Shown piece after piece: positions 1-7,569 of a stretch of 57,458 nt of DNA (positions are counted from its first letter, which is position 1; each line of letters begins with the position of its first letter). Both the position numbers and the translations under genes were made by a program. Where the stretch lies: positions 92,242-149,699 of the forward strand of contig JAPLRF010000026.1 in the NCBI GenBank assembly GCA_026399315.1, read 5' to 3'. Below the pieces are notes generated by a model that did no database searches, was not told the origin of the DNA, and saw only the letters and a program-made list of their open reading frames with translations. The DNA is from Gammaproteobacteria bacterium. Lineage in GTDB: Bacteria; Pseudomonadota; Gammaproteobacteria; Coxiellales; Coxiellaceae.

Positions 1-2
1 AT

Positions 3-413
3 TCCTTCTGTGAATTAATTGATTTGGTAGTAGACGAGGATAAAGCGATCCTTGATTTTTTGAAGAAAACTGATTTATGTTTGATGATAAGCAATACGTA
101 CGATCATGATTCAAATTATTCGCATATTGCATCTTATTTGATTGAAAAATACCATATAAAAGCTGATTTCTTAGATGTCATAGCAGAAGAGGATTCTGAG
201 TCAAAAATTGCATTCCATATTGTGGATTCGTATTTTTTACGAAATATCATCAATAGCGCTATCGTTATAAAATTTACGCAGCGTTCATTGCCGCTTCGCA
301 TTAATGCTAATATTGCATTGCCAGAATACAATTGTGTAGAGGTGCTGATCTTGGAAAGGGGAGGTTATTCTTTGGCGGACCTTAAGCCCAATGGCACTAC
401 CTTAAAGCAATGA
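3..413 (+). CDS. C-terminal part of an unknown protein, cut by the window edge
   Basis: The frame is open to the first complete codon, so the gene starts outside the window; the TTG at 24 is probably an internal Leu codon. About 136 residues are visible. They are mixed charged and hydrophobic, with no signal peptide, membrane segment or motif that I recognise. The last few codons and the TGA stop lie inside the inverted-repeat element at 394-648, so the natural C-terminus has probably been replaced by repeat-encoded residues. Function unknown. Confidence 0.5.
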   Translation, partial: SFCELIDLVVDEDKAILDFLKKTDLCLMISNTYDHDSNYSHIASYLIEKYHIKADFLDVIAEEDSESKIAFHIVDSYFLRNIINSAIVIKFTQRSLPLRINANIALPEYNCVEVLILERGGYSLADLKPNGTTLKQ

Positions 414-648
414 TGTAGTGAGCGAATATGAGAATTATGGGGGATGTGAGGAAGGCGTGATTGGCATGGATGCCAATCTCGAGCCCTCATGGATGAGTTT
501 ACGGCGTCCTTCCGAGCATCTCCCTAATTCGAATATTGAGCGAACCGAGCATCTCCCTAATTCGAATATTGAGCGAACGGAAACAAAGCAATAAGGAATT
601 ATGAATGTGCTACGGCTGATTCATAATGCTTTTTTATTAAGGTAGTGC
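394..648. repeat. MITE-like element with perfect 12-bp terminal inverted repeats
   Basis: The 12 bases at 394-405 (GCACTACCTTAA) are the exact reverse complement of 637-648. The interior is itself partly palindromic: the stretch around 440-465 pairs imperfectly with 500-525, and a small perfect stem lies near 460-476. A related copy, inverted and interrupted, starts at 57172 and runs off the right end of the window. No transposase is encoded, so this looks like a non-autonomous dispersed element. Confidence 0.7.
512..577 (+). repeat. 33-bp unit in perfect tandem duplication
   Basis: The unit at 512-544, beginning CCGAGCATCTCCCTAATTCG, is repeated exactly at 545-577. The related copy near 57395-57435 has only one unit, so the unit number differs between copies of the element. 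Confidence 0.85.
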
Positions 649-658
649 TGGGACCATT

Positions 659-2332
659 TTATAATCCACAAAACAATCTCACGATTCTTATGGCGCTGTA
701 AGAATATTGCCCTTCAAATTTATCGTAGAAAAATTTTAAATTTTCTTTTTCGGACTTTTCTATCGCAGCAAAAATTAGCATGAAGTCTTTTTCCGGGATA
801 GTGTTTTTTAAAGAGGCGATGCGCGTGCTATCAATCAGCTTTAAAGTCTTCGCTTTTTCTATATGCGCAATGATCGTGCCAGCCGTTAATCCGCGTTTTT
901 CAGCTGTTGACGCAATGGATAAGTGTTTGCTCAGCATTTCGAGTGTTATTAAGTGTGTGTCAATGCCTGTTTTTCTTCTGTTATTCCCTTTGACCGCTGT
1001 TTTTATTTTCGTGCCGCCAAAACGGTCTATTAGCGTTTTTCTTTGGCACGCCATTTTTTCTTCGTCTGATAGTGTTTTTAGGTAATTTACGGCAACAACT
1101 GAACTTTGTTTAAAAATTTTATCTTGCAGAAGAATTTTAGGGTGCACGGTTAATGCCATTTCGTTTAAGTTCATTAGCTTTAGACCGTTTAAACCGCGTA
1201 CTCTTGATAATGCAACGTAACCCATGCCGGGCTCAAACGCATCTCCTAAATCTATTTCTGCTGCGTCCAACGTCATTCCTTGGCTCTTATGAATCGTGAT
1301 AGCCCAAGCAAGACGCAGTGGCACTTGCGTCAGTGTTGCGTGCACGACACCATTTTCTTCGTATTGCCACGCTTCCGGGCTGGCCGTAACTATCTCATTG
1401 TTGTATGTTTTGACAATGGGCCAACCTTCTTTTTTGTCAAAACCAACAACTACACTGCGGGTGCCGTTCACATATTTACCTGAAACATCATTTTTAATAA
1501 ACATGACTTCCGCGCCGATTTTTAATTTTAATTGTTCCACAGCGAGGCAGCTTTTTTTCAGGCTTTCCACTAAAGTACTGAAACCATTGCTTGTCATTTT
1601 AAATATTTTCTCTTTTCCGTCTAGATGAGTCAGTTCCTGGTCGTTTAGTGTGTCGACATTAACATTGCGTGAATATAATTTGGTGGCTTTCGTTTCGCCC
1701 TCTGGTTCCTTTTTATAGCGTGTACGTAGCGGAATTTTTGTGTGTTCACCTGCGGTACCGCTTCGTATGTCATTTAAAATAGTAAGCAATAAATCATCAC
1801 CTTGACGGTGCTGCTCGTGCAAATAGCATACATAGAATTCTGCATTTTCCCAGGCGGATGCTTTAAAGGCGAATTCAATTTCTTTTTTCGAAGAAGAAAC
1901 GGGTGGTAGCTGAAAAAAATCGCCGCACAAAATAATTTGCATACCCCCGAATGGATCGTCGCAATTTAAAATATAGCGTGCGATGGTGTCAACCATGTCG
2001 AGTTGATGCTTATGCAGCATGGATATTTCATCAATGATGAGTACCCGTGTTTTTTTATAATTTCGTCTTATGCGTTCTGTTGTTAGTAATTTTTCTAAAT
2101 CTTTCTGCGTTAAACTGTCTTTTATCCCTATCCCTGACCATGAGTGTAATGTCGTGCCTTGCAAATGTGTTGCAGCAATCCCGGTTGATGCAGTGACAGC
2201 AACGTCTACGTTATTTTCTTTAAGGTGCTTAATATATTTATTTAATAAATAGGTTTTACCTGAACCTGCTGCGCCAGTGAGGAAAATATTTTTCCCCAGG
2301 GTTAATAAATCAAAGGCTTCTTGTTGTTGCAT
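659..2332 (-). CDS. PIF1-like DNA helicase with C-terminal helix-turn-helix region
   Basis: A 557-residue superfamily 1 helicase. Visible motifs are Walker A GAAGSGKT (about residues 20-27), motif Ia ASTGIAA, Walker B LIIDEISML, the GDFFQLPPV motif typical of PIF1/RecD-like enzymes, and the C-terminal motifs HKSQGMT and ALSRVRGL. After the helicase core, residues of about 460-557 contain a segment resembling the helix-turn-helix_40 region that follows some bacterial PIF1 and RecQ helicases (around EKRGLTAGTIIAHIEK). The protein should unwind DNA using ATP. It is transcribed alone, leftward, with no partner gene beside it. Family confidence is high; the biological role is not evident. Confidence 0.9.
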   Translation of the reverse strand: MQQQEAFDLLTLGKNIFLTGAAGSGKTYLLNKYIKHLKENNVDVAVTASTGIAATHLQGTTLHSWSGIGIKDSLTQKDLEKLLTTERIRRNYKKTRVLIIDEISMLHKHQLDMVDTIARYILNCDDPFGGMQIILCGDFFQLPPVSSSKKEIEFAFKASAWENAEFYVCYLHEQHRQGDDLLLTILNDIRSGTAGEHTKIPLRTRYKKEPEGETKATKLYSRNVNVDTLNDQELTHLDGKEKIFKMTSNGFSTLVESLKKSCLAVEQLKLKIGAEVMFIKNDVSGKYVNGTRSVVVGFDKKEGWPIVKTYNNEIVTASPEAWQYEENGVVHATLTQVPLRLAWAITIHKSQGMTLDAAEIDLGDAFEPGMGYVALSRVRGLNGLKLMNLNEMALTVHPKILLQDKIFKQSSVVAVNYLKTLSDEEKMACQRKTLIDRFGGTKIKTAVKGNNRRKTGIDTHLITLEMLSKHLSIASTAEKRGLTAGTIIAHIEKAKTLKLIDSTRIASLKNTIPEKDFMLIFAAIEKSEKENLKFFYDKFEGQYSYSAIRIVRLFCGL

Positions 2333-2478
2333 GGCTGTTTTTATTCCATTTCTAATGAGGGGTGAATTTTACCATGATTCATGACGCTCGACTCTACCGT
2401 AGTCGTTAAAATACGGCGTTACATTTTACATTATGGGTAAAGGGGTGGGTAATGCACCAGGGTTGTGCATTGCTAGAA

Positions 2479-2508
2479 TCGCGTGAGGGCTACCGCCCCC
2501 ACTTCTGA
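2479..2508. repeat. 30-bp block repeated exactly, inverted, at 57251-57280
   Basis: These 30 bases, beginning TCGCGTGAGGGCTACCGCCC, are the exact reverse complement of 57251-57280. At the right end the block lies inside the nested inverted-repeat element at 57208-57361. Confidence 0.9.
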
Positions 2509-2723
2509 TGCTCGATGTTCTAGTTTTTTCTGCAGCAAAAGGCTTAGATCAAGCGTGCCATTTTATTAAACTGCTCGGAAGCGCGGCCGGAAGGCTGTGT
2601 GCGAACACGCAAATTATTACTTATTTTAACGATAGTTAATTTACAAAAGCCAAGGGAGTCGCATCACTCACCACCTCCAAGATCATCGCATAACACACAA
2701 CCACATCGCATTAACTCAGAGCG

Positions 2724-2937
2724 AACGATAAAGATAAAATGTTTTATTGATAATCGACCGAGCGGGTGACGATGATGCGATGCTCTCGTGCGCGGAGCTG
2801 ATGGGACTGCTGATATTACCTGAATGCATGCGTAATTCTGCAGTAATCGAAGTATTCATCAGCGAGCACGCGAGAGTCGCATCATCGGCAGGACCCGTGA
2901 GGGCATCCTTCATAAAACACTTTGTCTTTATCCAGTG
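2724..2937. repeat. Large imperfect palindrome, about 210 bp
   Basis: The left half, running inward from GATAAAGATAAAATGTTTTA, matches the reverse complement of the right half, which ends near AACACTTTGTCTTTATCC. The centre lies around 2830 and mismatches are scattered. It could fold into one long hairpin. Nothing indicates a protein, so a MITE or decayed element is the simplest reading. Confidence 0.6.
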
Positions 2938-3195
2938 AGCGGAAGGGTTGCAGAAAGCGGGTAATTTTTTCGATTTCTTTGATAACTTAACTGAACTTAA
3001 GGACAGGAAGGCAAAGAAACTAGAAGATCGAGTGATAGTTCATCGCTAAATTCGCATCTTCATTGGCGGTATAGCATTTCGTGGTATCCGCTCCAAATTA
3101 GAGGGTAACGGAAATAGTATTGCACCAACTGAAAAGTGATCGGGGATCTGAGATCAGGGATCAGTGTCAGAATGCGAACACCGATTCATGACAGC

Positions 3196-3268
3196 AGATC
3201 CCTGATAACTTCCTGCAACAGCAATAATATTAGCATCACCCTGGAAAATGGACCGGATACCTTTCGTG
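3196..3268. repeat. 73-bp block shared, inverted, with 57083-57154
   Basis: The segment starting AGATCCCTGATAACTTC and ending around GGATACCTTTCGTG matches the reverse complement of 57083-57154 with only a few substitutions. The block is intergenic in both places. Confidence 0.8.
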
Positions 3269-3441
3269 AATATAATATACGAGCACTATAAAGCCGCCCT
3301 TTTTTCCTTACAAAAAAAGGGGGTCGTGAGCGTCAAAATTATCGCTTAAATCAATGGCGGTGAGGCTGAGCTGTTACTTCGGATAAGGGTTGTCGGGGAG
3401 GGCACCATTTCGCATTGTTATCATGATGCCAATTGTTTTTT

Positions 3442-4206
3442 TTACGAAAACCACGACGTACTTTTATGTAAAATGGCATCATATAATTCCTCACCGTTGG
3501 ACGATAACTGGTGATCAACGCGTGAATCATCTTTTTCAGGTGTGGCGTAAGCAAACAATACTGAGCCGCCTTTGACAAGGTCGATTAGCTTATCTACATG
3601 CGCAGGATTAACGGCAAAGCAACCCCAGCTTCTGCCGGCATACCCATTTTGTTTAATAAAGTCTGGTGTAACATAAGAAGCAGCGTGAATAACCACGGCG
3701 CGATTATAAGCGTTGTTATTAATGCCTGCTTCTAATCCACGAACACGCAATGATTCGCCGTGTTCACCAAAATATTTGCTTGATGTCGTTGTGAAAACAC
3801 CGGGTGATGATTCCAATGAGCCAGCTTGATTTGAAAAACGGGTTGCGTATATCGCGCCTGTATTTTTGCCTTGCGCCACATGCATGCGCATTAAGACGCG
3901 GTCATTTTTTAAATCGATAACCCAAAGTCTTTGTTCAAAAGATGGCCTGCTGAAGTCAACGATTGTCAGAACAGAGGGGTTATTTACTTTGTGATTTTTT
4001 ACCGCCCAGCGATACGCGTTGATTGCATATTTCAGTGCTTGAGGAGGGACACCTGTGCTCGATTTCTCAGTGGACTGTGCTGTCGCAGCCTGTACTTGTT
4101 TTGCTGTTTCATTTGCACGCGCAGAGGGTGCGAATAAAGCAGCGCAGATAAGACTCGACACCGATAATGTTATTAAAATGGTTTTCAATTTGCTGATCCT
4201 AATCAC
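3442..4206 (-). CDS. Exported murein L,D-transpeptidase catalytic domain protein (YkuD_2 type)
   Basis: A 254-residue protein with an N-terminal signal peptide (a basic start, a hydrophobic stretch and an APSARA-type cleavage site near residue 31). The catalytic signature is an upstream VIHAASY histidine followed by SWGCFAVNP, which resembles the PF13645 (YkuD_2) group better than the classical SHGCIRM group. The start codon is GTG at 4206, preceded by an AGAGG ribosome-binding site. The protein is expected to act in the periplasm on peptidoglycan or a related substrate. It is monocistronic and points toward the repeat-rich region. Confidence 0.8.
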   Translation of the reverse strand: MIRISKLKTILITLSVSSLICAALFAPSARANETAKQVQAATAQSTEKSSTGVPPQALKYAINAYRWAVKNHKVNNPSVLTIVDFSRPSFEQRLWVIDLKNDRVLMRMHVAQGKNTGAIYATRFSNQAGSLESSPGVFTTTSSKYFGEHGESLRVRGLEAGINNNAYNRAVVIHAASYVTPDFIKQNGYAGRSWGCFAVNPAHVDKLIDLVKGGSVLFAYATPEKDDSRVDHQLSSNGEELYDAILHKSTSWFS

Positions 4207-4292
4207 TTTGTTCTTGCCTCTTCGTTGGTTGAGGAGGCAAGTTTAACCGATTTGGTCAAAAATCACCACAAATAATCACTTAATTTTGGTAA

Positions 4293-4970
4293 TTAGTTCC
4301 TGTTCCCGCCAAAGTAACTTAATATTCTTAATAAGCTTAAGAACAAATTTAAAATGTCGAGGTAGAGTGTAATCGTTGCCATGATGTAGTTTGTTTCGCC
4401 GCCTTGCAAAATTTGGCTGGTGTTAAAAAGAATGTAGCCTGAAAAGACAACCACAAACAAACCCGAGATGGCAATTTGCATCATTGGGATATGAAACAGC
4501 ATTCCCGCTAAGCTCAGTAAAATACCGCCTAATAATGCAATAAAAAGAAAGCCGCCCATGAAGCTGAAATCTTTTTTCGTTGTTAAAACATAACCAGACA
4601 AAGCAACAAAAATAACGCCGGTAGCGCCAAGGGAAGTCAAAATTAATTGCGGGCCGTTAGAAAATTCTTTGATATACATATTCAACATAGGCCCGAGTGT
4701 GTAACCCGTGAAACCCGTGAATGCGAAAATAGAAAGAACACCCCAGGCTGTGTTGCGCAATGCCATGGTTAAAAATAATAAACCAAACATACCGACAAGC
4801 TGAACAATCCAGCTTAATGCAGGCGCGTTGGTTTTCATCGCAAATCCTGCCGCTGCTGCACTGAATAATAATGTGAGGCTCAGTAAAAAATAGGTTTTCC
4901 GTAAAACAACGTGTGTTGCAATAGTGGACTGATAGTTCGATGCGCTTGCAGGTTGCATTGTGAAAGCCAT
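4293..4970 (-). CDS. Bax inhibitor-1/YccA family integral membrane protein
   Basis: A 225-residue protein with about seven hydrophobic segments and the family layout: a short cytoplasmic N-terminus, GFTGYTLGPMLNMY between the third and fourth segments, GYILFNTSQIL, and a C-terminal YLDILNLFLSLLRILSYFGG segment. Bacterial homologues (YccA, YbhL) are inner-membrane proteins that modulate the FtsH protease or act as calcium-leak channels. The start ATG lies about 90 bp upstream of the divergent tRNA-Ser gene. Confidence 0.92.
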   Translation of the reverse strand: MAFTMQPASASNYQSTIATHVVLRKTYFLLSLTLLFSAAAAGFAMKTNAPALSWIVQLVGMFGLLFLTMALRNTAWGVLSIFAFTGFTGYTLGPMLNMYIKEFSNGPQLILTSLGATGVIFVALSGYVLTTKKDFSFMGGFLFIALLGGILLSLAGMLFHIPMMQIAISGLFVVVFSGYILFNTSQILQGGETNYIMATITLYLDILNLFLSLLRILSYFGGNRN

Positions 4971-5058
4971 GGTGTAAACTCCCGTTTAATAAAATTGTAT
5001 GCATTGTAGCAGAAAGTGAGTGACTAATGCTATAAGGCGACGTATTATTACGTTTTCC

Positions 5059-5147
5059 GGAGAGATGGCAGAGTGGTTTAATGCGACGGTCTTGAAAACC
5101 GTTGAGGGTAATTCCCTCCCAGAGTTCGAATCTCTGTCTCTCCGCCA
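5059..5147 (+). tRNA. tRNA-Ser(TGA)
   Basis: The acceptor strands GGAGAGA and TCTCTCC pair, followed by G and an encoded CCA. The anticodon stem ACGGT/ACCGT encloses the loop CTTGAAA (anticodon TGA). A long variable arm, typical of class II tRNAs, precedes the T-arm CAGAG-TTCGAAT-CTCTG. The total is 89 nt including CCA. Confidence 0.96.
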
Positions 5148-5168
5148 TATTTAAATTTTTTTATAGTC

Positions 5169-5195
5169 TTGACTAAAAAATCAAGGCTGTATATT
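5169..5195 (+). promoter_or_regulatory. Possible promoter for the gacA-like gene
   Basis: TTGACT at 5169-5174 and TATATT at 5190-5195 are separated by 15 bases, upstream of the ATG at 5233. The spacing is short, so this is a weak candidate. Confidence 0.3.
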
Positions 5196-5232
5196 GAAAT
5201 TACCTCAGAAATTTATCCATCGAGAAATACTT

Positions 5233-5883
5233 ATGATTAATGTATTACTTGTCGATGATCATGATCTTGTTAGAGCGGGAATTAAAAAAATCCTTGATGA
5301 TATTTCTGGTATTAAGGTCGTTGGTGAAGCCGCAACGGGTGAAGAAGCCGTCAAAATAGCCCGAAAATTACATCCGCATGTAGTCTTAATGGACGTTAAA
5401 ATGCCGGGTATCGGCGGATTTGAAGCAACGCGAAAATTAGTCCGTATTGATCCTGATATTAAAGTCTTAGTCTTAACGATTTGTGATAATGATTTATACC
5501 CTGCGCGTCTATTGCAGGCCGGTGCCGCTGGCTATTTAACAAAAGGCGCATCAACCGATGAAATGGTCCGTGCAATTCGCACCATTCATGCAGGGCAACG
5601 TTATATTAGCAGTGAAGTTGCCAATCGCTTGGCGTTTCGTCACGTGAGTGATCATGAAAAATCCCCCTTTGAATTATTATCTGAACGTGAATTACAAGTA
5701 ATGATGATGATTACACGCGGAACGAATGTGCAATTTATTGCAGAAAGCCTGCATTTAAGTGCTAAAACAGTTAACAGTTATCGTTACCGTATTTTCATTA
5801 AGCTTAAAGTGAAAAATGATGTTGAATTAACGTTATTAGCGATACGCTATGGTATTGTGGATTCAGAGGCTATCCCAGCGTGA
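5233..5883 (+). CDS. gacA: GacA/UvrY-type response regulator (NarL/FixJ family)
   Basis: The N-terminal receiver domain starts MINVLLVDDHDLVRAG, with the phosphoacceptor Asp in VVLMDVKMPG. It is followed by a C-terminal LuxR-type helix-turn-helix (LSERELQVMMMITRG...LSAKTVNSYRYRIF). I chose the ATG at 5233 because the receiver domain begins there, which gives 216 residues, close to GacA/UvrY. The next gene is uvrC, the arrangement conserved in gammaproteobacteria. In Legionella the orthologue LetA controls the switch to the transmissive phase through CsrA-binding small RNAs; that role here is inference. Confidence 0.93.
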   Translation: MINVLLVDDHDLVRAGIKKILDDISGIKVVGEAATGEEAVKIARKLHPHVVLMDVKMPGIGGFEATRKLVRIDPDIKVLVLTICDNDLYPARLLQAGAAGYLTKGASTDEMVRAIRTIHAGQRYISSEVANRLAFRHVSDHEKSPFELLSERELQVMMMITRGTNVQFIAESLHLSAKTVNSYRYRIFIKLKVKNDVELTLLAIRYGIVDSEAIPA

Positions 5884-5902
5884 AAAAGTGAATTAATAAT
5901 GC

Positions 5903-7567
5903 ATGATAAATAAACCCAAACATCTTCCCAGCGCTCCCGGCGTCTATCAATTTCTCGATGTGTCTCATAAAATATTATATGTTGGTAAAGCAAAAAATTT
6001 AAAAAAACGCGTATCCCAGTATTTCCAGAAAAATATTTCCCATAAAAAAACCGCTGCCTTAATGGCAAAAGCGGTTGAAGTAGAAATTACAATTACAGAC
6101 AATGAGAATCAAGCCTTATTGCTTGAAGCTAACTTGATTAAACAGCATCGCCCAAAATATAATGTCTTGCTGCGTGATGATAAAGCGTACCCTTATTTGT
6201 TTATTTCAAAGCATCAATTTCCAAGGTTGGATTATCATCGCGGTCCCAAAAAAGAAAAGGGGCATTATTTCGGCCCTTATCCCAATGCTGGTTCAGTACG
6301 TGACAACCTTGCGCTCATTCAAAAGCTATTTAAATTAAGACAATGTGGCGATGTTTTTTTTTCACATCGCTCCCGCCCTTGTTTGCAACATCAAATTAAT
6401 CGCTGCACAGCGCCTTGCGTTAACTTAGTGTCGAAAGAAGATTATCAAATGCAAGTGCAAGATGCGATTGATTTTTTACAAGGAAAAAATAAAGACATCA
6501 TTCATGCTGTAGAAAAAAGAATGGTTAATGCTTCAGAAAAACTGGACTATGAAAAAGCGGCTCAGTTTAGAGATTTATTAACGCGCTTGCGGCAATTGCA
6601 AACACAGCAATTTATAACGGGCGGTAAAAACAATGTGGATGTTTTTGGCGTTTCAGAAAATAGAGGGGATATTGCGATTGCCGTAGTAGCTATTCGCAAT
6701 GGCCAAATGCTGGGACATAAAACCTTTTTCCCTAATTTGCCCGCGGATACAGGCATAGATGAAATTCTATGCGAATTCATTCCGCAATATTACTTTAACA
6801 TGGAGCGACAATTACAAAGCATTGATCGAATTGTATTGAGTCACCCAATCGCCGATCGATTATGGATACAGAATGCGCTGCGTGAAATATTAAAATCCAA
6901 AGTGCAGTTGTCAGACAGCAAAATACCTGCGTTTCGTCAATGGCAAACGATAGCGGTTGCCAACGCTGCTGATGCATTAAAACAACATCAAATTGAAAAA
7001 AATAACATGATGGCGAAAATAGAATCATTGCAAAAAGCGCTTGATTTAAAAAACGCACCAGAACGGATAGAATGTTTTGATATCAGTCACACACAAGGCG
7101 CTGCAACCAAAGCGTCTTGTGTTGTCTTCGGGGTGGAAGGGGCAATTAAAAAACTGTATCGTCAGTTTAATATTGAGAACATCACGCCAGGCGATGATTA
7201 TGCCGCGATGGAGCAGGTATTAACACGTCGCTATACGCACTTAAAGAAGAACGGTATCGTATTTCCTGATATTATTATTGTGGATGGCGGAAAAGGGCAG
7301 TTAAGAATTGCTGCTCAAATTATGAAATCCCTCGAATTACCAGGGATTATATTGATGGGTGTTGCTAAAGGCGTTACCCGTAAAGCGGGTCTTGAAAAAA
7401 TATGGATAGAAGGTCGTGTAGGCGAGATAGCATTAGCGGAAAATAGCCCAGCGCGCCATTTCATTCAACAAATTCGTGACGAAGCGCATCGATTTGCAAT
7501 AACAGCGCATCGAAAAATGCGTGGAAAAATAAGTTTAAAAAGTAAAATGACAAGCAAAAGGAGTTGA
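5903..7567 (+). CDS. uvrC: Excinuclease ABC subunit C, lacking the C-terminal HhH domain
   Basis: UvrC makes the dual incisions in nucleotide excision repair. The GIY-YIG domain (SAPGVYQFLD...ILYVGKAKNLKKRV), the UvrB-binding UVR segment (LDYEKAAQFRDLL) and the RNase H-like endonuclease domain (ECFDISHTQG, IIVDGGKGQL, RDEAHRFAITAHRK) are all present. The protein is 554 residues against about 610 in E. coli and stops just after the RDEAHRF segment. The tandem helix-hairpin-helix DNA-binding domain that normally closes the family is absent. The stop overlaps the ribosome-binding site of the next gene. The truncation may be real or may mark a deletion at the uvrC-methyltransferase junction. Confidence 0.95.
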   Translation: MINKPKHLPSAPGVYQFLDVSHKILYVGKAKNLKKRVSQYFQKNISHKKTAALMAKAVEVEITITDNENQALLLEANLIKQHRPKYNVLLRDDKAYPYLFISKHQFPRLDYHRGPKKEKGHYFGPYPNAGSVRDNLALIQKLFKLRQCGDVFFSHRSRPCLQHQINRCTAPCVNLVSKEDYQMQVQDAIDFLQGKNKDIIHAVEKRMVNASEKLDYEKAAQFRDLLTRLRQLQTQQFITGGKNNVDVFGVSENRGDIAIAVVAIRNGQMLGHKTFFPNLPADTGIDEILCEFIPQYYFNMERQLQSIDRIVLSHPIADRLWIQNALREILKSKVQLSDSKIPAFRQWQTIAVANAADALKQHQIEKNNMMAKIESLQKALDLKNAPERIECFDISHTQGAATKASCVVFGVEGAIKKLYRQFNIENITPGDDYAAMEQVLTRRYTHLKKNGIVFPDIIIVDGGKGQLRIAAQIMKSLELPGIILMGVAKGVTRKAGLEKIWIEGRVGEIALAENSPARHFIQQIRDEAHRFAITAHRKMRGKISLKSKMTSKRS

Positions 7568-7569
7568 TT

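Larger units (their letters stand above)
2333..3441. other. 1.1-kb gene-free region built of repeat fragments
   Basis: I see no credible gene here. The region holds a 30-bp block also found at the right end (2479-2508), a degenerate GC-rich hairpin repeat near 2575-2612, a large imperfect palindrome (2724-2937) and a 73-bp block shared with the right end (3196-3268). The short open frames on both strands at about 2716-2938 follow from the palindrome and are not convincing genes. Confidence 0.6.

Noticed and set aside
2716..2938. Overlapping open frames on both strands as possible small proteins
   Set aside because: They arise from the imperfect palindrome, have no ribosome-binding site, and encode no recognisable segment.
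3290..3332. Rho-independent terminator of the L,D-transpeptidase gene (CCCTTTTTT and AAAAAAAGGG stem)
   Set aside because: The stem is weak and made of A/T runs, it lies more than 100 bp after the stop, and no T-tract follows on the minus strand.
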